DNA of 32,080 nt. It comes from Streptomyces sp. SID4985. GTDB lineage: Bacteria; Actinomycetota; Actinomycetes; Streptomycetales; Streptomycetaceae. The stretch is from assembly GCF_009863025.1 (NCBI RefSeq), contig NZ_WWIR01000487.1, positions 1 through 32,080 of the forward strand. The letters run 5' to 3'. Within the stretch, counting starts at the first letter, position 1. The number at the start of each line of letters is the position of its first letter. Shown piece after piece: positions 1 through 8,074 of the stretch. The position numbers and the translations under genes are program-made. The notes under the pieces are model-generated. The model searched no databases. It was not told the origin of the DNA and was given only the letters and a program-made list of their open reading frames with translations.

Positions 1-26
1 TACTGATCTTTTCGTAAGTTCGGTGG

Positions 27-575
27 GTGTGGTGGCCGTGTGGGTGGAAGGCTGTCGGGGTGGCTTATGAACCTTCTCCCTGTGCGGTCGGTTCCTCTCT
101 TCCTCCGTTGTCGCGGCCGCAGTTGGCGGAAGCGCGGCGAGTTCGGGCGGTCGAGTTGTTCGGGGACGGCGTCTCGAATGCGGAGATCGCGCGGGCGGTG
201 GGTGTGTGTGCCGAGAGCGTGCGACGGTGGCGGCGGGTATGGGAAGAAGGCGGTGCTGATGCACTGCGACGCCGTGCGGCAACCGGTCGCCCGCCCAAGC
301 TGGATGACGCCCAGGCCGAGACGGTCCGGGTCGCGTTGGAACGGGGAGCCCAGGTTCATGGTTTCGAAGCCGACCTGTGGACCCTGGAGCGGGTCGGCAT
401 CGTCGTGGAGCGGGTGACGGGCGTGTCGTTGTCGAGGGCGTCGGTGTGGCGGCTGCTGACCGGCCGGCTCGGATGGAGTCTGCAGCGACCTGAGCGGCGG
501 GCCGTCGAGAGGGACGAATCCGAGATCGCCCGTTGGATCGCCCACGAGTGGCCGCGCATCAAAAAGGGGCGGTGA
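27..575 (+). CDS. IS630-family transposase, N-terminal DNA-binding half
   Basis: This frame encodes the DNA-binding part of an IS630 transposase. Residues about 32-85 form a helix-turn-helix with the pattern AVELFGDGVSNAEIARAVGV, followed by RRWRRVWEEGG. A second winged-helix part (about 90-165) ends in WIAHEWPRIKK, the usual lead-in to the catalytic half. The first start codon is GTG at 27; GTG at 60 is also possible. The frame stops at 575, while the catalytic half continues in the -1 frame, so a complete protein would need ribosomal slippage at the A-run 561-565. Because the catalytic half is itself broken further on, this copy is unlikely to produce active transposase. Confidence 0.7.
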   Translation: MWWPCGWKAVGVAYEPSPCAVGSSLPPLSRPQLAEARRVRAVELFGDGVSNAEIARAVGVCAESVRRWRRVWEEGGADALRRRAATGRPPKLDDAQAETVRVALERGAQVHGFEADLWTLERVGIVVERVTGVSLSRASVWRLLTGRLGWSLQRPERRAVERDESEIARWIAHEWPRIKKGR

Positions 576-967
576 ACACACGTGCCTGGATCGTGTTCCT
601 CGACGAATCAGGCGTCTCCCTGCTGCCCCAGATCCGCCGCACCTACGCACCCCGAGGTCGAACCCCGCTCCTGCGACACCGGCTGAACTGGAAACGGGCC
701 TCGATGGCCGGGGCCCTGGGATACCACTCCACCGACCCCGAACGCGGGGCCCGCCTATGCTTCCATCTCAAGCCCGGCAGCTATGACACCGCCGCCCTCA
801 TCGAGGTCCTGGAACAGATGAAGGTCTTCTACCGCGGCGAGCGGGTGGTCCTCGTCTGGGACGGCCTGTCCGCCCACTGGAGCCGGGCGATGCGAACCTG
901 GGTCGCCGAACCACCGCATCAACCACAACCCACAACTGGCTGACCCTGGAGCGATTACCCGCCTACG
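533..967 (+). pseudogene. IS630-family transposase, catalytic half, frameshifted and truncated
   Basis: This frame holds the start of the DDE domain. AWIVFLDESGVSLLP carries the first catalytic Asp, and RVVLVWDGLSAHWS carries the second in an IS630-like V-WDG-sxH setting. After MRTWV the reading frame changes in a CAACCACAACCCACAAC-rich stretch: the open frame stops at 943, whereas conserved WLTLERLPAY continues in another frame up to about 967. The third catalytic Glu region and the C terminus are absent. The nominal TTG start at 533 is probably only the overlap with the upstream frame and not an independent start. Confidence 0.7.
558..570 (+). other. Possible -1 frameshift site joining the transposase frames
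   Basis: The run ATCAAAAAGGGGC lies at the exact place where the protein must pass from the 27-575 frame to the 533 frame (IKK to GAVNTRAW). Slippage by -1 on A-AAG is plausible, and two-frame IS630 transposases are known. The heptamer is not perfect, because C rather than A precedes AAA AAG. Confidence 0.4.
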
Positions 968-1031
968 GATGCCCTTTTCGGTGGCGTCGGCGACATCGGC
1001 GAGGTGGTCGCCGGAGATAGAGGGAGTTGCA

Positions 1032-1782
1032 TCAGCGACGGACGGAAGAGATGAAAGGAGATGCCCGGTTGGGCGTCGGCGCGACGGCCGCCGTAGGGGA
1101 AACCGGCGGCGAGCTACGCAGAGCTGCGCGTGCCGGGCTGGTGCCGGAGGCGGCGGAGCGGACCGGGGACCTTGCGGCTTCGAAGATCTGGTTCTGCTCG
1201 TGACGTACGCGGTGACGCGCGAGGACGTCCTGCGCGAGACGAGGTTGAACGGCCCACCAGGACGTCGGACTGCTGCATTGCCGCCGTGGCCAGCGCCACC
1301 TTCGCGAGCGCCTCGCTGCGGTCGGTGGTCACGGGCAGCGTGTACACGTCCAGGATCGGGTTGAGCCGCCAGCAGTGTTCCTCCAGGATGCGCGAGCCGA
1401 TGGCCGGAGCCTGGTCGTCGGTGGCCGCGACCACACCGAGGTGCGGGTGTTCAGCGAACGCGACATCCGGGTCTCCTTCCGCACGCAGGCGGCGAAACCG
1501 GTCCGGTTCAGAGTCCAGCGACGGATCGAGAGCGACGTCGACATCCACCTGGTAGCCGCTCCGGCGCAGCAGGGCGACGGCCTGCGCAGCGCGGCCCTGC
1601 CCGTCACGGTGCTGGTCGCTCAGCGCGTACAGCGAGTCGTGGCCCGGTACAGGGTGAAAGTCGAGACGGTTCAACATCCATGTGCTGGCGGGGAGTTGTT
1701 TGGGGTTCGTGGCGACGATGCCGTAGTCGGGGTGGCGGCCGACTACGACGTCGGGAAGCTGATCAGGGAGGGGGGTGGGCAC
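1032..1782 (-). pseudogene. Hypothetical ICE-associated protein with duplicated module, frameshifted
   Basis: The ATG-initiated frame runs from 1782 to 1114, but its last 45 residues are Arg/Ser/Pro-rich and look out of frame. Removing one G from the GGG run at 1253-1255 (C-run on the plus strand) makes the protein continue as SDVLVAVQPRLAQDVLARHR and end at 1032. Restored, it holds two tandem copies of a module: HP-x-(Y/L)-G-(I/V)-VA at its start, then (L/V)Y-x-L, an Ala-rich helix, and a final strand ending in D/Q-P-x-L. The next gene upstream carries a similar end motif. It is the last gene of the minus-strand transfer operon, 90 bases after 1873. I do not recognise a function. The indel could also be a sequencing error. 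Confidence 0.55.
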
Positions 1783-1872
1783 GGTGCATCCGTCCGGGAT
1801 GGGCTGGAGGGGCGAACGGGGTCGGGGTGGTACTGCAGGCGCGGAAGACGGCGTCTCCGTGGCGCGCGGGGG

Positions 1873-3006
1873 TCAGCGGCCGGGGGCGGATGAGGGGCGT
1901 GCGGACGGCAGCACCGTGCGCGCGGACGCCTCCGTCGGCGGGGCGGCCGGAACCGCGAGCTGCCCGGCCGACGGCGAAGGGGTGAGAGCGGCGCTTACCC
2001 GTGACGAGGCAGAGGCCGACGGGAAGTCCCTGTTCGCCTGCGCCTGCGTCTTGTTGGGGTGGACGGTGTGGCGATCGGCCATGACGTGGCGCACCTCCCG
2101 CAGCTCGGCCGCGCAGGAGTCCAAGTCCGTGGCGATCAGGCGCAGACGCTCCGCGACACGGTGATCAGCAATGTTGCCGAACCCCTCCCACCAGTCGGCC
2201 GTCGTGTCGACGATCTCCACGACCCGCTGGAGGACGCCGTCGCCGGGAGCAGTCAGCTCGCTCAGCGGGGCGACCGCCTTGCTCGTGTGCGTCGCCGTCT
2301 TGACGGACCGGGCCAGGTGCCCGAGACGGTCACCGAGGCTCGGCTCGTGGCTCAGGGCAGGAGGAAGCGCGGGGTCAAAGAGGGCCGGGTCGCTGGCGAT
2401 GCGGAAGCCTTCGGCCTGCAGCAGGTCGACGGCCCGGGTCACCACCCGGCGCTGCTCGGCCGGATCCGTCATGGCCGAGGGCAGCCGGTAGTAGTCCGCC
2501 CCGCCGAACTCCACGGCAGGGACGAAGCCGACGCGGTAGAGCACCCTCCCGGCGACGCGCTCCTCGACGGATCGTTCCTGCTCCAGGCACAGCGGCACGC
2601 CGAGCCGGTCCAGGCGCGCGGCGACGGCGGTGAGCAGATGCGGGACGCTGCCGCCGTGCCGGGCGTCGGGGCCGTCGGGCTCGGAGTCGTAGACCACTTC
2701 ATACACCGCGGGCGCGGCGGTCCGGTGACGGGTCACGATCCAGCTCTCGGGGGACTCGGGGTGCTCGGAGGGCGGCTCCTGCGGCGGCGAAATGATCAGT
2801 GAACTGCCGTCAGGCAGCTCGGCGTTGACGATGTAACCGCTGAGCCCCCACTCGACGGTGCACTCCAGGCCGCGCTGCCGCAGGGTGGCAGTAAGGGGCG
2901 CGTACCGGTATTCCTGCTCGGAAGCCGCAGGTGAGTAGGACGACGCGCTGATCCACGCGTGGACGCGCGAACCGTCCTGTTCGAAGGTGATGAGGGCGTT
3001 GTGCAT
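1873..3006 (-). CDS. Hypothetical protein of the transfer operon (377 aa)
   Basis: The ATG at 3006 (MHNALITFEQDGS) is preceded by GGAGAG at a good distance, so I chose it over longer in-frame extensions that read into Arg/Pro-rich non-coding frame. The N-terminal 200 residues look like a mixed alpha/beta fold. The segment YYRLPSAMTDPAEQRRVV followed by DLLQAEGFRIASDPALF resembles the module duplicated in the next gene (1032-1782). Residues about 200-310 are helical and polar, and the last 60 residues are Ala/Ser/Pro-rich and likely disordered. No signal peptide or membrane segment is seen. It sits 59 bases after the 3065-3856 gene, in the same direction. Function unknown, probably an accessory protein of the element. 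Confidence 0.7.
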   Translation of the reverse strand: MHNALITFEQDGSRVHAWISASSYSPAASEQEYRYAPLTATLRQRGLECTVEWGLSGYIVNAELPDGSSLIISPPQEPPSEHPESPESWIVTRHRTAAPAVYEVVYDSEPDGPDARHGGSVPHLLTAVAARLDRLGVPLCLEQERSVEERVAGRVLYRVGFVPAVEFGGADYYRLPSAMTDPAEQRRVVTRAVDLLQAEGFRIASDPALFDPALPPALSHEPSLGDRLGHLARSVKTATHTSKAVAPLSELTAPGDGVLQRVVEIVDTTADWWEGFGNIADHRVAERLRLIATDLDSCAAELREVRHVMADRHTVHPNKTQAQANRDFPSASASSRVSAALTPSPSAGQLAVPAAPPTEASARTVLPSARPSSAPGR

Positions 3007-3064
3007 GGGGGCTCTCCGTTGCCGGACGCCCCGGGCTGACGGCACGAGCCGCAGGCGCGCGGGG

Positions 3065-3856
3065 CTAGAAGGGGTGCGGGGGTCCACGAGGATCCGGCGA
3101 TCGTCCGGTTTGGCGCTGCCGCGATTTGGCGCTAGGAGCGTCAGCGGGAACGACCGGGGGCCGGCGGGTTCGGCTCTGAGGGAACAGGAAGTGAAACGAG
3201 CGGGACGCCACGAGTGCGGGGGCGGACCGGGTGAGGGCCACGCGCGCCCGCTCGGTCTGCGAAGCCGGTCGGGCGTCCGCCCGGTCGGCCAGGTGCTCGG
3301 CGACCCGGACGAGCGCCGGACCCCGGTAGGACAGCTCGTCCGCGTAGTGCCAGCCCTCGGCATTGCGGTGCTCCTCCGCCTGCTCCTGGTAGAGCTGGAG
3401 CGAGCCCGGCTGCGAGGCTTCCATGAGCGCCATGATCTGGTCCCACTCGTTCCGGACCTGCCTTGCTCGTTCCAGCGTGGCGTCGATCCCGCGCAGCCGG
3501 CGGAGGTCGTCGCTGATCGGACCCTCGACGTAGTCCGGGCCGTCGGCCGCGGCCCGTACCCCGGCCAGCACCTCGGGCCCGTGATCGAGGAAGACCTCGG
3601 CGTGCTTCCACGCCTCGGCGTCGCGCTTCACCTTGCCGTCCGCGTACCCCTTCTCATCGACGGGCCAGCCGTCCTTGTCGCAGAAGGAGTCCGAGACGGC
3701 GTCCCATTCGTCAGACGCCTGCCTGATCCCGGCGGCAGCAACGGCCAGGGACGGGAGGTGCCGCCGCCAGGCCGTTGGATCACTGGCAGACGAGTCCGAG
3801 GCGGTTGGAGCTGGCCGGTCGTTCGGCGCGGAAGCGGCGCTGGTCCGGCGGGTCAA
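3065..3856 (-). CDS. Hypothetical soluble protein of the transfer operon (263 aa)
   Basis: The TTG start at 3856 overlaps the stop of the preceding gene as TTGA, which suggests translational coupling; no separate ribosome site is obvious. The N-terminal 30 residues are Ser/Pro/Ala-rich. Residues about 30-200 are strongly helical and acidic (for example ASDEWDAVSDSF, ERARQVRNEWDQIMALMEAS, QEQAEEHRNAEGWHYADEL), with regular heptad-like spacing. The C-terminal 50 residues are basic and low-complexity. There is no signal peptide or membrane segment. The function is not recognised; position between the ATPase and the module-containing genes suggests an accessory role in the element. Confidence 0.65.
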   Translation of the reverse strand: MTRRTSAASAPNDRPAPTASDSSASDPTAWRRHLPSLAVAAAGIRQASDEWDAVSDSFCDKDGWPVDEKGYADGKVKRDAEAWKHAEVFLDHGPEVLAGVRAAADGPDYVEGPISDDLRRLRGIDATLERARQVRNEWDQIMALMEASQPGSLQLYQEQAEEHRNAEGWHYADELSYRGPALVRVAEHLADRADARPASQTERARVALTRSAPALVASRSFHFLFPQSRTRRPPVVPADAPSAKSRQRQTGRSPDPRGPPHPF

Positions 3857-4407
3857 CGCTGCCGCCGCGCCGGGTTGGGGAGAGACGGGGCGCTGGGAGC
3901 TTCGAGTGGCTTCCGCTCAGGGGTGACGAGATGCTGGTGCGGTCGGCACTGCCCGCGGAGTGCGGGCTTGAGCCACTGTTCTGCCTCGTTGCGCCCCTGC
4001 TGCCATGCGGTGCGGACGGTACCCGAGTACAGGGGATCCGTCGGCTCATGAGAGGTTCGGGCACCGCGCGCGAACGCGCGGCGATGTTCGTCCGGGTCGA
4101 GGTCCTCGCTCCACACGCTCCAGGGCCAGAACGCCTCGATGGTGTAGTGGCCGTGCTCGTCCGGCACGACCGCTTCTGTGAATGCGTCGCCGTTGTATTC
4201 CTCGGTGGCGTTGAAGATCAGCGAGTCGCCGTCCCAGGAGGCGGTCAGCCCGCAGGCGTCCTTGTTGAGATCGGTGGCGATCCGCTCTGCCGTCTGCCGG
4301 GTGAAGGTGAGGGGGTCGTATCCGGTCATCGTGGAGCGTGCGGACACGCCCAGGTACGGGCGGTCCGGGCAGCCTCCGACGACGACAAGGTGAAGAAAGC
4401 GGGGCAC
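3853..4407 (-). CDS. Hypothetical protein of the transfer operon (184 aa)
   Basis: The GTG start at 4407 gives MPRFLHLVVVGGCPDRPYL; an internal ATG at 4329 (MTGYDPLTF) is an alternative, and neither has a strong ribosome site. The middle is a compact alpha/beta region with a Trp/acid-rich stretch (EAFWPWSVWSEDLDPDEHRRAFARG), and the tail after residue 150 is Pro/Arg-rich. The 3' end overlaps the next gene by four bases. It lies 50 bases downstream of the VirB4-like ATPase gene and is probably co-transcribed with it. No membrane segment or catalytic motif is visible, and I do not recognise the family. Confidence 0.65.
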   Translation of the reverse strand: MPRFLHLVVVGGCPDRPYLGVSARSTMTGYDPLTFTRQTAERIATDLNKDACGLTASWDGDSLIFNATEEYNGDAFTEAVVPDEHGHYTIEAFWPWSVWSEDLDPDEHRRAFARGARTSHEPTDPLYSGTVRTAWQQGRNEAEQWLKPALRGQCRPHQHLVTPERKPLEAPSAPSLPNPARRQR

Positions 4408-4456
4408 GGGGTCTCTGGTGTCCTTTCAGTAGGTGGATTCCGGGGCGGAGAGGCGC

Positions 4457-5962
4457 TCACGCCGCCATCCGTGCGTCGGTGTCGAACAGTTCGCGCTCGG
4501 CCGGGTGCAGGATGTGCTGCGTGATGAAGGAGCGGCCGGCGACCTTCCACAGGCCACGGCCCTTGGTCAGGGCGGACACCGCCTGGGTCTCGACGCCGGT
4601 CAGGCCGAGCAGGGACGCGGCGGCGGCGAGCTGGTCGGGCTCCTGGCGGTAGATGATGCGGGTCGAGCAGTCGGCCAGAAGTCCCTCGGCCAGCACCCGG
4701 CCGCGCGAGCCGGCATCACCTGCGGAGAGCAGATCGCTGAGGCGGTGGATGACCATGAGGTTCGCGATGCCGAGGCCCCGGGAGAGCTTCCACTGGCTCT
4801 GCATCCGTTCCAGCAGGCCGACGTGCCGCATCAGTCGCCATGCCTCGTCGTAGATCACCCAGCGCCGACCGCCGTCGGGGTCGGACAAGGCGGACTCTAT
4901 CCAGGCACTCGCGCACGTCATCGCGAGGACCAGCGCGGTGTCGTCGCCGGAGCCGCCGAGACGGGAGAGGTCGATGGACAGCATCGGCGCGGTCGGGTCG
5001 AGAACCACCGTCGACGGGGCGTCGAACATGCCACTGAGGTCACCGTGCACCAGGCGGCGCAGAGCGTGCGCGAGATCCCGGGCGGCGGACCCGACGTGTC
5101 CGGTCTGGTGGCCGAGGGCCTGATCGAGGCGCTGGGGGGAGCCGAGGGCGTGCGCGATGTCGCCGAGCAGGGGCGCCGTGCCACGGGCGGTGGCCTCGGC
5201 GACGACCAGGTCGAGGGCGATGTCCAGGGCGGTGTGTTCCATCGGCAGCAGATCGCGCTTGAGTACGGTGCGCGCCAGGCCGGCCAGGAGCAGCAGGCGG
5301 CGCTTTCGGACCTCGGTCGCCCAGTCGTCCGCGCTGACGGAGGCGGGCCGGGCCGGGGCGTCCAGCGGGTTCAACCTGCCCGGGAGCCCCGGGCCGAGTG
5401 CGATGGTGTAGCCGCCGAGGGCCTGCGCGACAGCGGTCCACTCGCCCTTGGGGTCGCATGGGATGTAGATGCGGTAGCCGTGGGCGATGGACCTGGTGGC
5501 GATCGATTTCGCGAGCGCCGACTTGCCCATGCCGATGATCCCGGCGAGGACCGCGTTCGGGTTCGTGAAGCCGTCGATCCTGCCGCTGTTGTACAGCGAG
5601 AACGGGTCGAAGCAGAAGGCCGCCTCCGCGTGCACATCGCGGCCGATGAAAACCCCCTCCGACCCCAAGCCGCCCTCGGCGACGAAGGGGAATGCCCCCG
5701 AAGCGGTCGCGGTGGTCATCCGGTGGGCAGGCAGTTTGAGCTTCCCTCCCCGGGCCGAGCCCGGACCGGGGCGACCGGCCGCCGGGTAGGTCGGCCGCAG
5801 TTCCGGGTCGAGGGTCTGCTCGGCACGGTGCTTGGGGGGTGTTCCGGCATGTCGGGCCTTGCGGCGGGCCTCGGTGAAACCGGCTCGGGCGGCCCTCTGC
5901 TCGGCACGCGAAGCCTTGTGCGGCACGTACAGGGGGGAGGCGCTGGCGCGGGTGCGGGACAT
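4457..5962 (-). CDS. VirB4/TraC-type conjugation ATPase
   Basis: This is the cytoplasmic ATPase expected to energise assembly or operation of the transfer channel. After a basic N-terminal 80 residues comes the P-loop domain: Walker A GIIGMGKSA at about 141-149, and Walker B WVIYDEAWRLM at about 368-378 in the form typical of VirB4/TraC/HerA-like ATPases. RGLGIANLMVIHRLSDL follows and resembles the family's sensor region. At 501 residues it is shorter than proteobacterial VirB4 (about 800), because the N-terminal VirB4 domain is absent; the separate SCO6880-like gene upstream may provide it. The ATG at 5962 has GGAG 10 bases ahead. The gene follows the small 5990-6442 gene by 27 bases. Confidence 0.85.
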   Translation of the reverse strand: MSRTRASASPLYVPHKASRAEQRAARAGFTEARRKARHAGTPPKHRAEQTLDPELRPTYPAAGRPGPGSARGGKLKLPAHRMTTATASGAFPFVAEGGLGSEGVFIGRDVHAEAAFCFDPFSLYNSGRIDGFTNPNAVLAGIIGMGKSALAKSIATRSIAHGYRIYIPCDPKGEWTAVAQALGGYTIALGPGLPGRLNPLDAPARPASVSADDWATEVRKRRLLLLAGLARTVLKRDLLPMEHTALDIALDLVVAEATARGTAPLLGDIAHALGSPQRLDQALGHQTGHVGSAARDLAHALRRLVHGDLSGMFDAPSTVVLDPTAPMLSIDLSRLGGSGDDTALVLAMTCASAWIESALSDPDGGRRWVIYDEAWRLMRHVGLLERMQSQWKLSRGLGIANLMVIHRLSDLLSAGDAGSRGRVLAEGLLADCSTRIIYRQEPDQLAAAASLLGLTGVETQAVSALTKGRGLWKVAGRSFITQHILHPAERELFDTDARMAA

Positions 5963-5989
5963 GAACGGTTCTCCAGACAGGGGTGCGGG

Positions 5990-6442
5990 TCAGCGGCGGA
6001 CGAGGCCGGTGAACGGCGCGTGCAGGTCGGCTGGGGTGGTGCGGCGGCGGACCAGGTGCGCGGTGCGCTGGTGGCGCTGGCAGAGGGTCAGCTCCGGCGC
6101 CCCCTCGGGCAGGCCCGCCTGGCACGCCTCGGGTTCGGGGACTTCGCCCGAGTCCGGCCGGGGGGCCGCGTGGTAGGCGGCGTGGAGGTGGTCGGCGGCC
6201 TGCCAGATCCGGGTGCGGGCGGCGCGGAGATGGTCGCCCTCGGCCGGGATGAGCTGGGCGGTGCGCAGGGCGTGGGCGTCGAGCAGCTCGTACACCGAGA
6301 CGAGATGGGCGTGCAGGGCATCCAACTCGGCGCGGCTGGTGACGAGCGGGCCGACGGGGAGGTTGAGCGCGCGGTGGAAGTCGAGCGCGGCGGTGGCGAA
6401 GGGCACGAAGTCCTGCGCGGTCGAACTGGCGGTGCGGGACAC
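5990..6442 (-). CDS. Small hypothetical protein of the transfer operon (150 aa)
   Basis: The GTG at 6442 (VSRTASSTAQDFVPF) follows GAAAGAG and lies 26 bases after the end of the SCO6880-like gene; further upstream the frame is Arg-rich and overlaps that gene. The protein is helical throughout (DFHRALNLPVG, LDALHAHLVSVYELLDAHALR, RTRIWQAADHLHAAYHA). A Cys pair near residue 110-120 (EACQAG, LTLCQRHQRT) and several His residues could bind a metal, but this is inference. No membrane segment is present. Its position between the two large transfer proteins suggests an adaptor or accessory protein. The family is not recognised. Confidence 0.65.
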   Translation of the reverse strand: MSRTASSTAQDFVPFATAALDFHRALNLPVGPLVTSRAELDALHAHLVSVYELLDAHALRTAQLIPAEGDHLRAARTRIWQAADHLHAAYHAAPRPDSGEVPEPEACQAGLPEGAPELTLCQRHQRTAHLVRRRTTPADLHAPFTGLVRR

Positions 6443-6468
6443 GGCGGGTGCTCTTTCGACAGGAGGGA

Positions 6469-7998
6469 TCAGGCGGCGAGCGCGAGCGGCATGGCGGCGG
6501 CGGTGAACGCCTCGGCCTGCTGCCAGGTCAGGGGCCGGATGTCGAGCTGGGCGCCGACGGCGGCGGTCTCCACGACCGCGCACGCGGTGCGGAGTTCGTC
6601 CTCGGAGTCGGCCGAGACGGTCAGCAGCCCGGTCAAAGCGACATCGGCATGGCCCGCGATGAGCTGGCGCTCACGGGACTTGATGTCCTGGTACTCGATC
6701 GAGTCCGCCTCGGAGTCGACCTGCCCGCGCCGGGCCCGCTCGGCGGCATCGGCGATCACGCTGGCCTTCTTGCGCTGGACGTCGCGCAGGGCGGCGTCCA
6801 GCCCCTTCGGTTCGTAGGAGAGCGACAGCGTGCGCCGGACCCCGCCGGTGAACAGCAGCTGGTGCAGGAAGCCCGCGCTCGTTTCGGTCCTCGGCCAGTT
6901 CTCCACCCAGTACGTAGCGTGGACTGCCGAGTCGGTCGCGATGTGGTCCGCCTTCTCGACGACCACCACGGGTCCGGCAGCGGCGGGCTCTGCCTCGGGA
7001 CGGCCGCCGGTCGACCAACGGTCCAGTGCCGCATGGGCCTTGGGGTCGTACGCGGTGCGCACGACGGCTGCGATCTCGCGGGCGGTGAGCCAGCCGGTGG
7101 GGTTGAGCCCGGCGGTCCGCGCGGCCTGATCGAAGGTGGACGTGAGCTGCGTCAGGACGCTGAAGGCGCCGGTCAGCCCGCCGCCGGCCTGGGTGATCAG
7201 GCGACGGGCCGCCTTGGTGTCCAGGGCCACCGCGACGTACGCCTCGTGCGGGGCGGCGGCCGGGCCCGCGCTCTGGATCAGCTCGCTGTAGATCGCACCG
7301 GCCAGCGGTGCGTTAGGGGTGCCGTGTTCTTCCCAGTAGCGGCGCAGCGCGTCTCCGGAGTCAGGGACGGTGCGCTCGATCACCTGGACGCGGGCGATCT
7401 GCCCGGTGCGGGCGAGCGCGGCGAGCGCGCGTCCCCAGCCGCCGACGTTGGCCTGCTGGGTGCCGGGGTCGAGCAGTGCGTAGGCGCGGGAGGAGACCTT
7501 GACCACGGCGGTCAGCGTGCCGCTGTGCGGGTCGTGGACCGCGCCGTAGCGTCCGTCAGGGGCGGTGACCACGCGCAGGCTGGCGGCGGTGCCGGGCAGG
7601 TGAAGAAGTCCTTCGCGGGTCGGCCGGCGGGAGGGCCGGGTGAGCCAGACGAGCTGGCCTCGCATCCGGCGCAGGGCGTACCGGGCGAGGATCGGCGCCC
7701 AGTCCGCCAGGGCGCGGCCCCGGTGGCGGACGAAGATGAGGAGGCCGATGACGGCCCACAGCGGGATGAGCTGCAGAGCGCCGACCACACCGCGAGAGAC
7801 GACGACGGCGAGAAGGAGAAGGCCGGTGAGACCGGCGACGGTCAACTGCGGGGCGGTCAGGCCGAGAAGGACACCGCGCCTGCTGCGGTGGGGGAACTTC
7901 ACGGTGGGCGCGGGGGCCTGGTGCTTGCCGGACAAGATGGTTCCAGAGGGTGAGAGCGGGCGAAGGGGCGGGGCGCGCGGCGCTCTTCTGGAAGTCAT
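6469..7998 (-). CDS. SCO6880-like membrane-anchored conjugal transfer protein
   Basis: The 509-residue protein starts at ATG 7998, preceded by AGGAAGG. A basic N terminus (about 1-45) is followed by two close membrane segments (about 50-68 and 70-90) and then a large cytoplasmic alpha/beta domain. This matches the layout of the SCO6880 family found in Streptomyces integrative elements, next to an SCO6881-like channel protein and a VirB4-like ATPase, as here. No Walker motif is seen, so it is not itself an ATPase. It may supply the membrane part and N-terminal VirB4-like domain that the short ATPase lacks; that is inference from domain layout. It follows the channel gene by 76 bases. Confidence 0.75.
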   Translation of the reverse strand: MTSRRAPRAPPLRPLSPSGTILSGKHQAPAPTVKFPHRSRRGVLLGLTAPQLTVAGLTGLLLLAVVVSRGVVGALQLIPLWAVIGLLIFVRHRGRALADWAPILARYALRRMRGQLVWLTRPSRRPTREGLLHLPGTAASLRVVTAPDGRYGAVHDPHSGTLTAVVKVSSRAYALLDPGTQQANVGGWGRALAALARTGQIARVQVIERTVPDSGDALRRYWEEHGTPNAPLAGAIYSELIQSAGPAAAPHEAYVAVALDTKAARRLITQAGGGLTGAFSVLTQLTSTFDQAARTAGLNPTGWLTAREIAAVVRTAYDPKAHAALDRWSTGGRPEAEPAAAGPVVVVEKADHIATDSAVHATYWVENWPRTETSAGFLHQLLFTGGVRRTLSLSYEPKGLDAALRDVQRKKASVIADAAERARRGQVDSEADSIEYQDIKSRERQLIAGHADVALTGLLTVSADSEDELRTACAVVETAAVGAQLDIRPLTWQQAEAFTAAAMPLALAA

Positions 7999-8074
7999 GA
8001 CGGAAACCTTCCTGCTGGTCGGGTGGGGCGGCGGCGGGCCGTGGAGTGCGGCCCGCCCCCAAGGGTGTGGTGGC

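Larger units (their letters stand above)
1..967 (+). mobile_element. IS630-family insertion sequence, truncated remnant
   Basis: The stretch encodes an IS630-type transposase in two overlapping frames (27-575 and 533-967). The helix-turn-helix half and the first part of the DDE catalytic half are recognisable. The transposase homology stops abruptly at about position 967, in the conserved LERLPAY stretch, so the last catalytic residue and the right terminal repeat are missing. The left terminal repeat could not be identified and may lie outside the window. The relic abuts the decayed 3' end of the transfer operon, so it may mark a deletion end. Identification as IS630 comes from protein pattern only. 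Confidence 0.75.

Noticed and set aside
6448..7953. Plus-strand frame of 501 codons opposite the SCO6880-like gene
   Set aside because: Antisense shadow of a gene with membrane helices, a good ribosome site and operon context.
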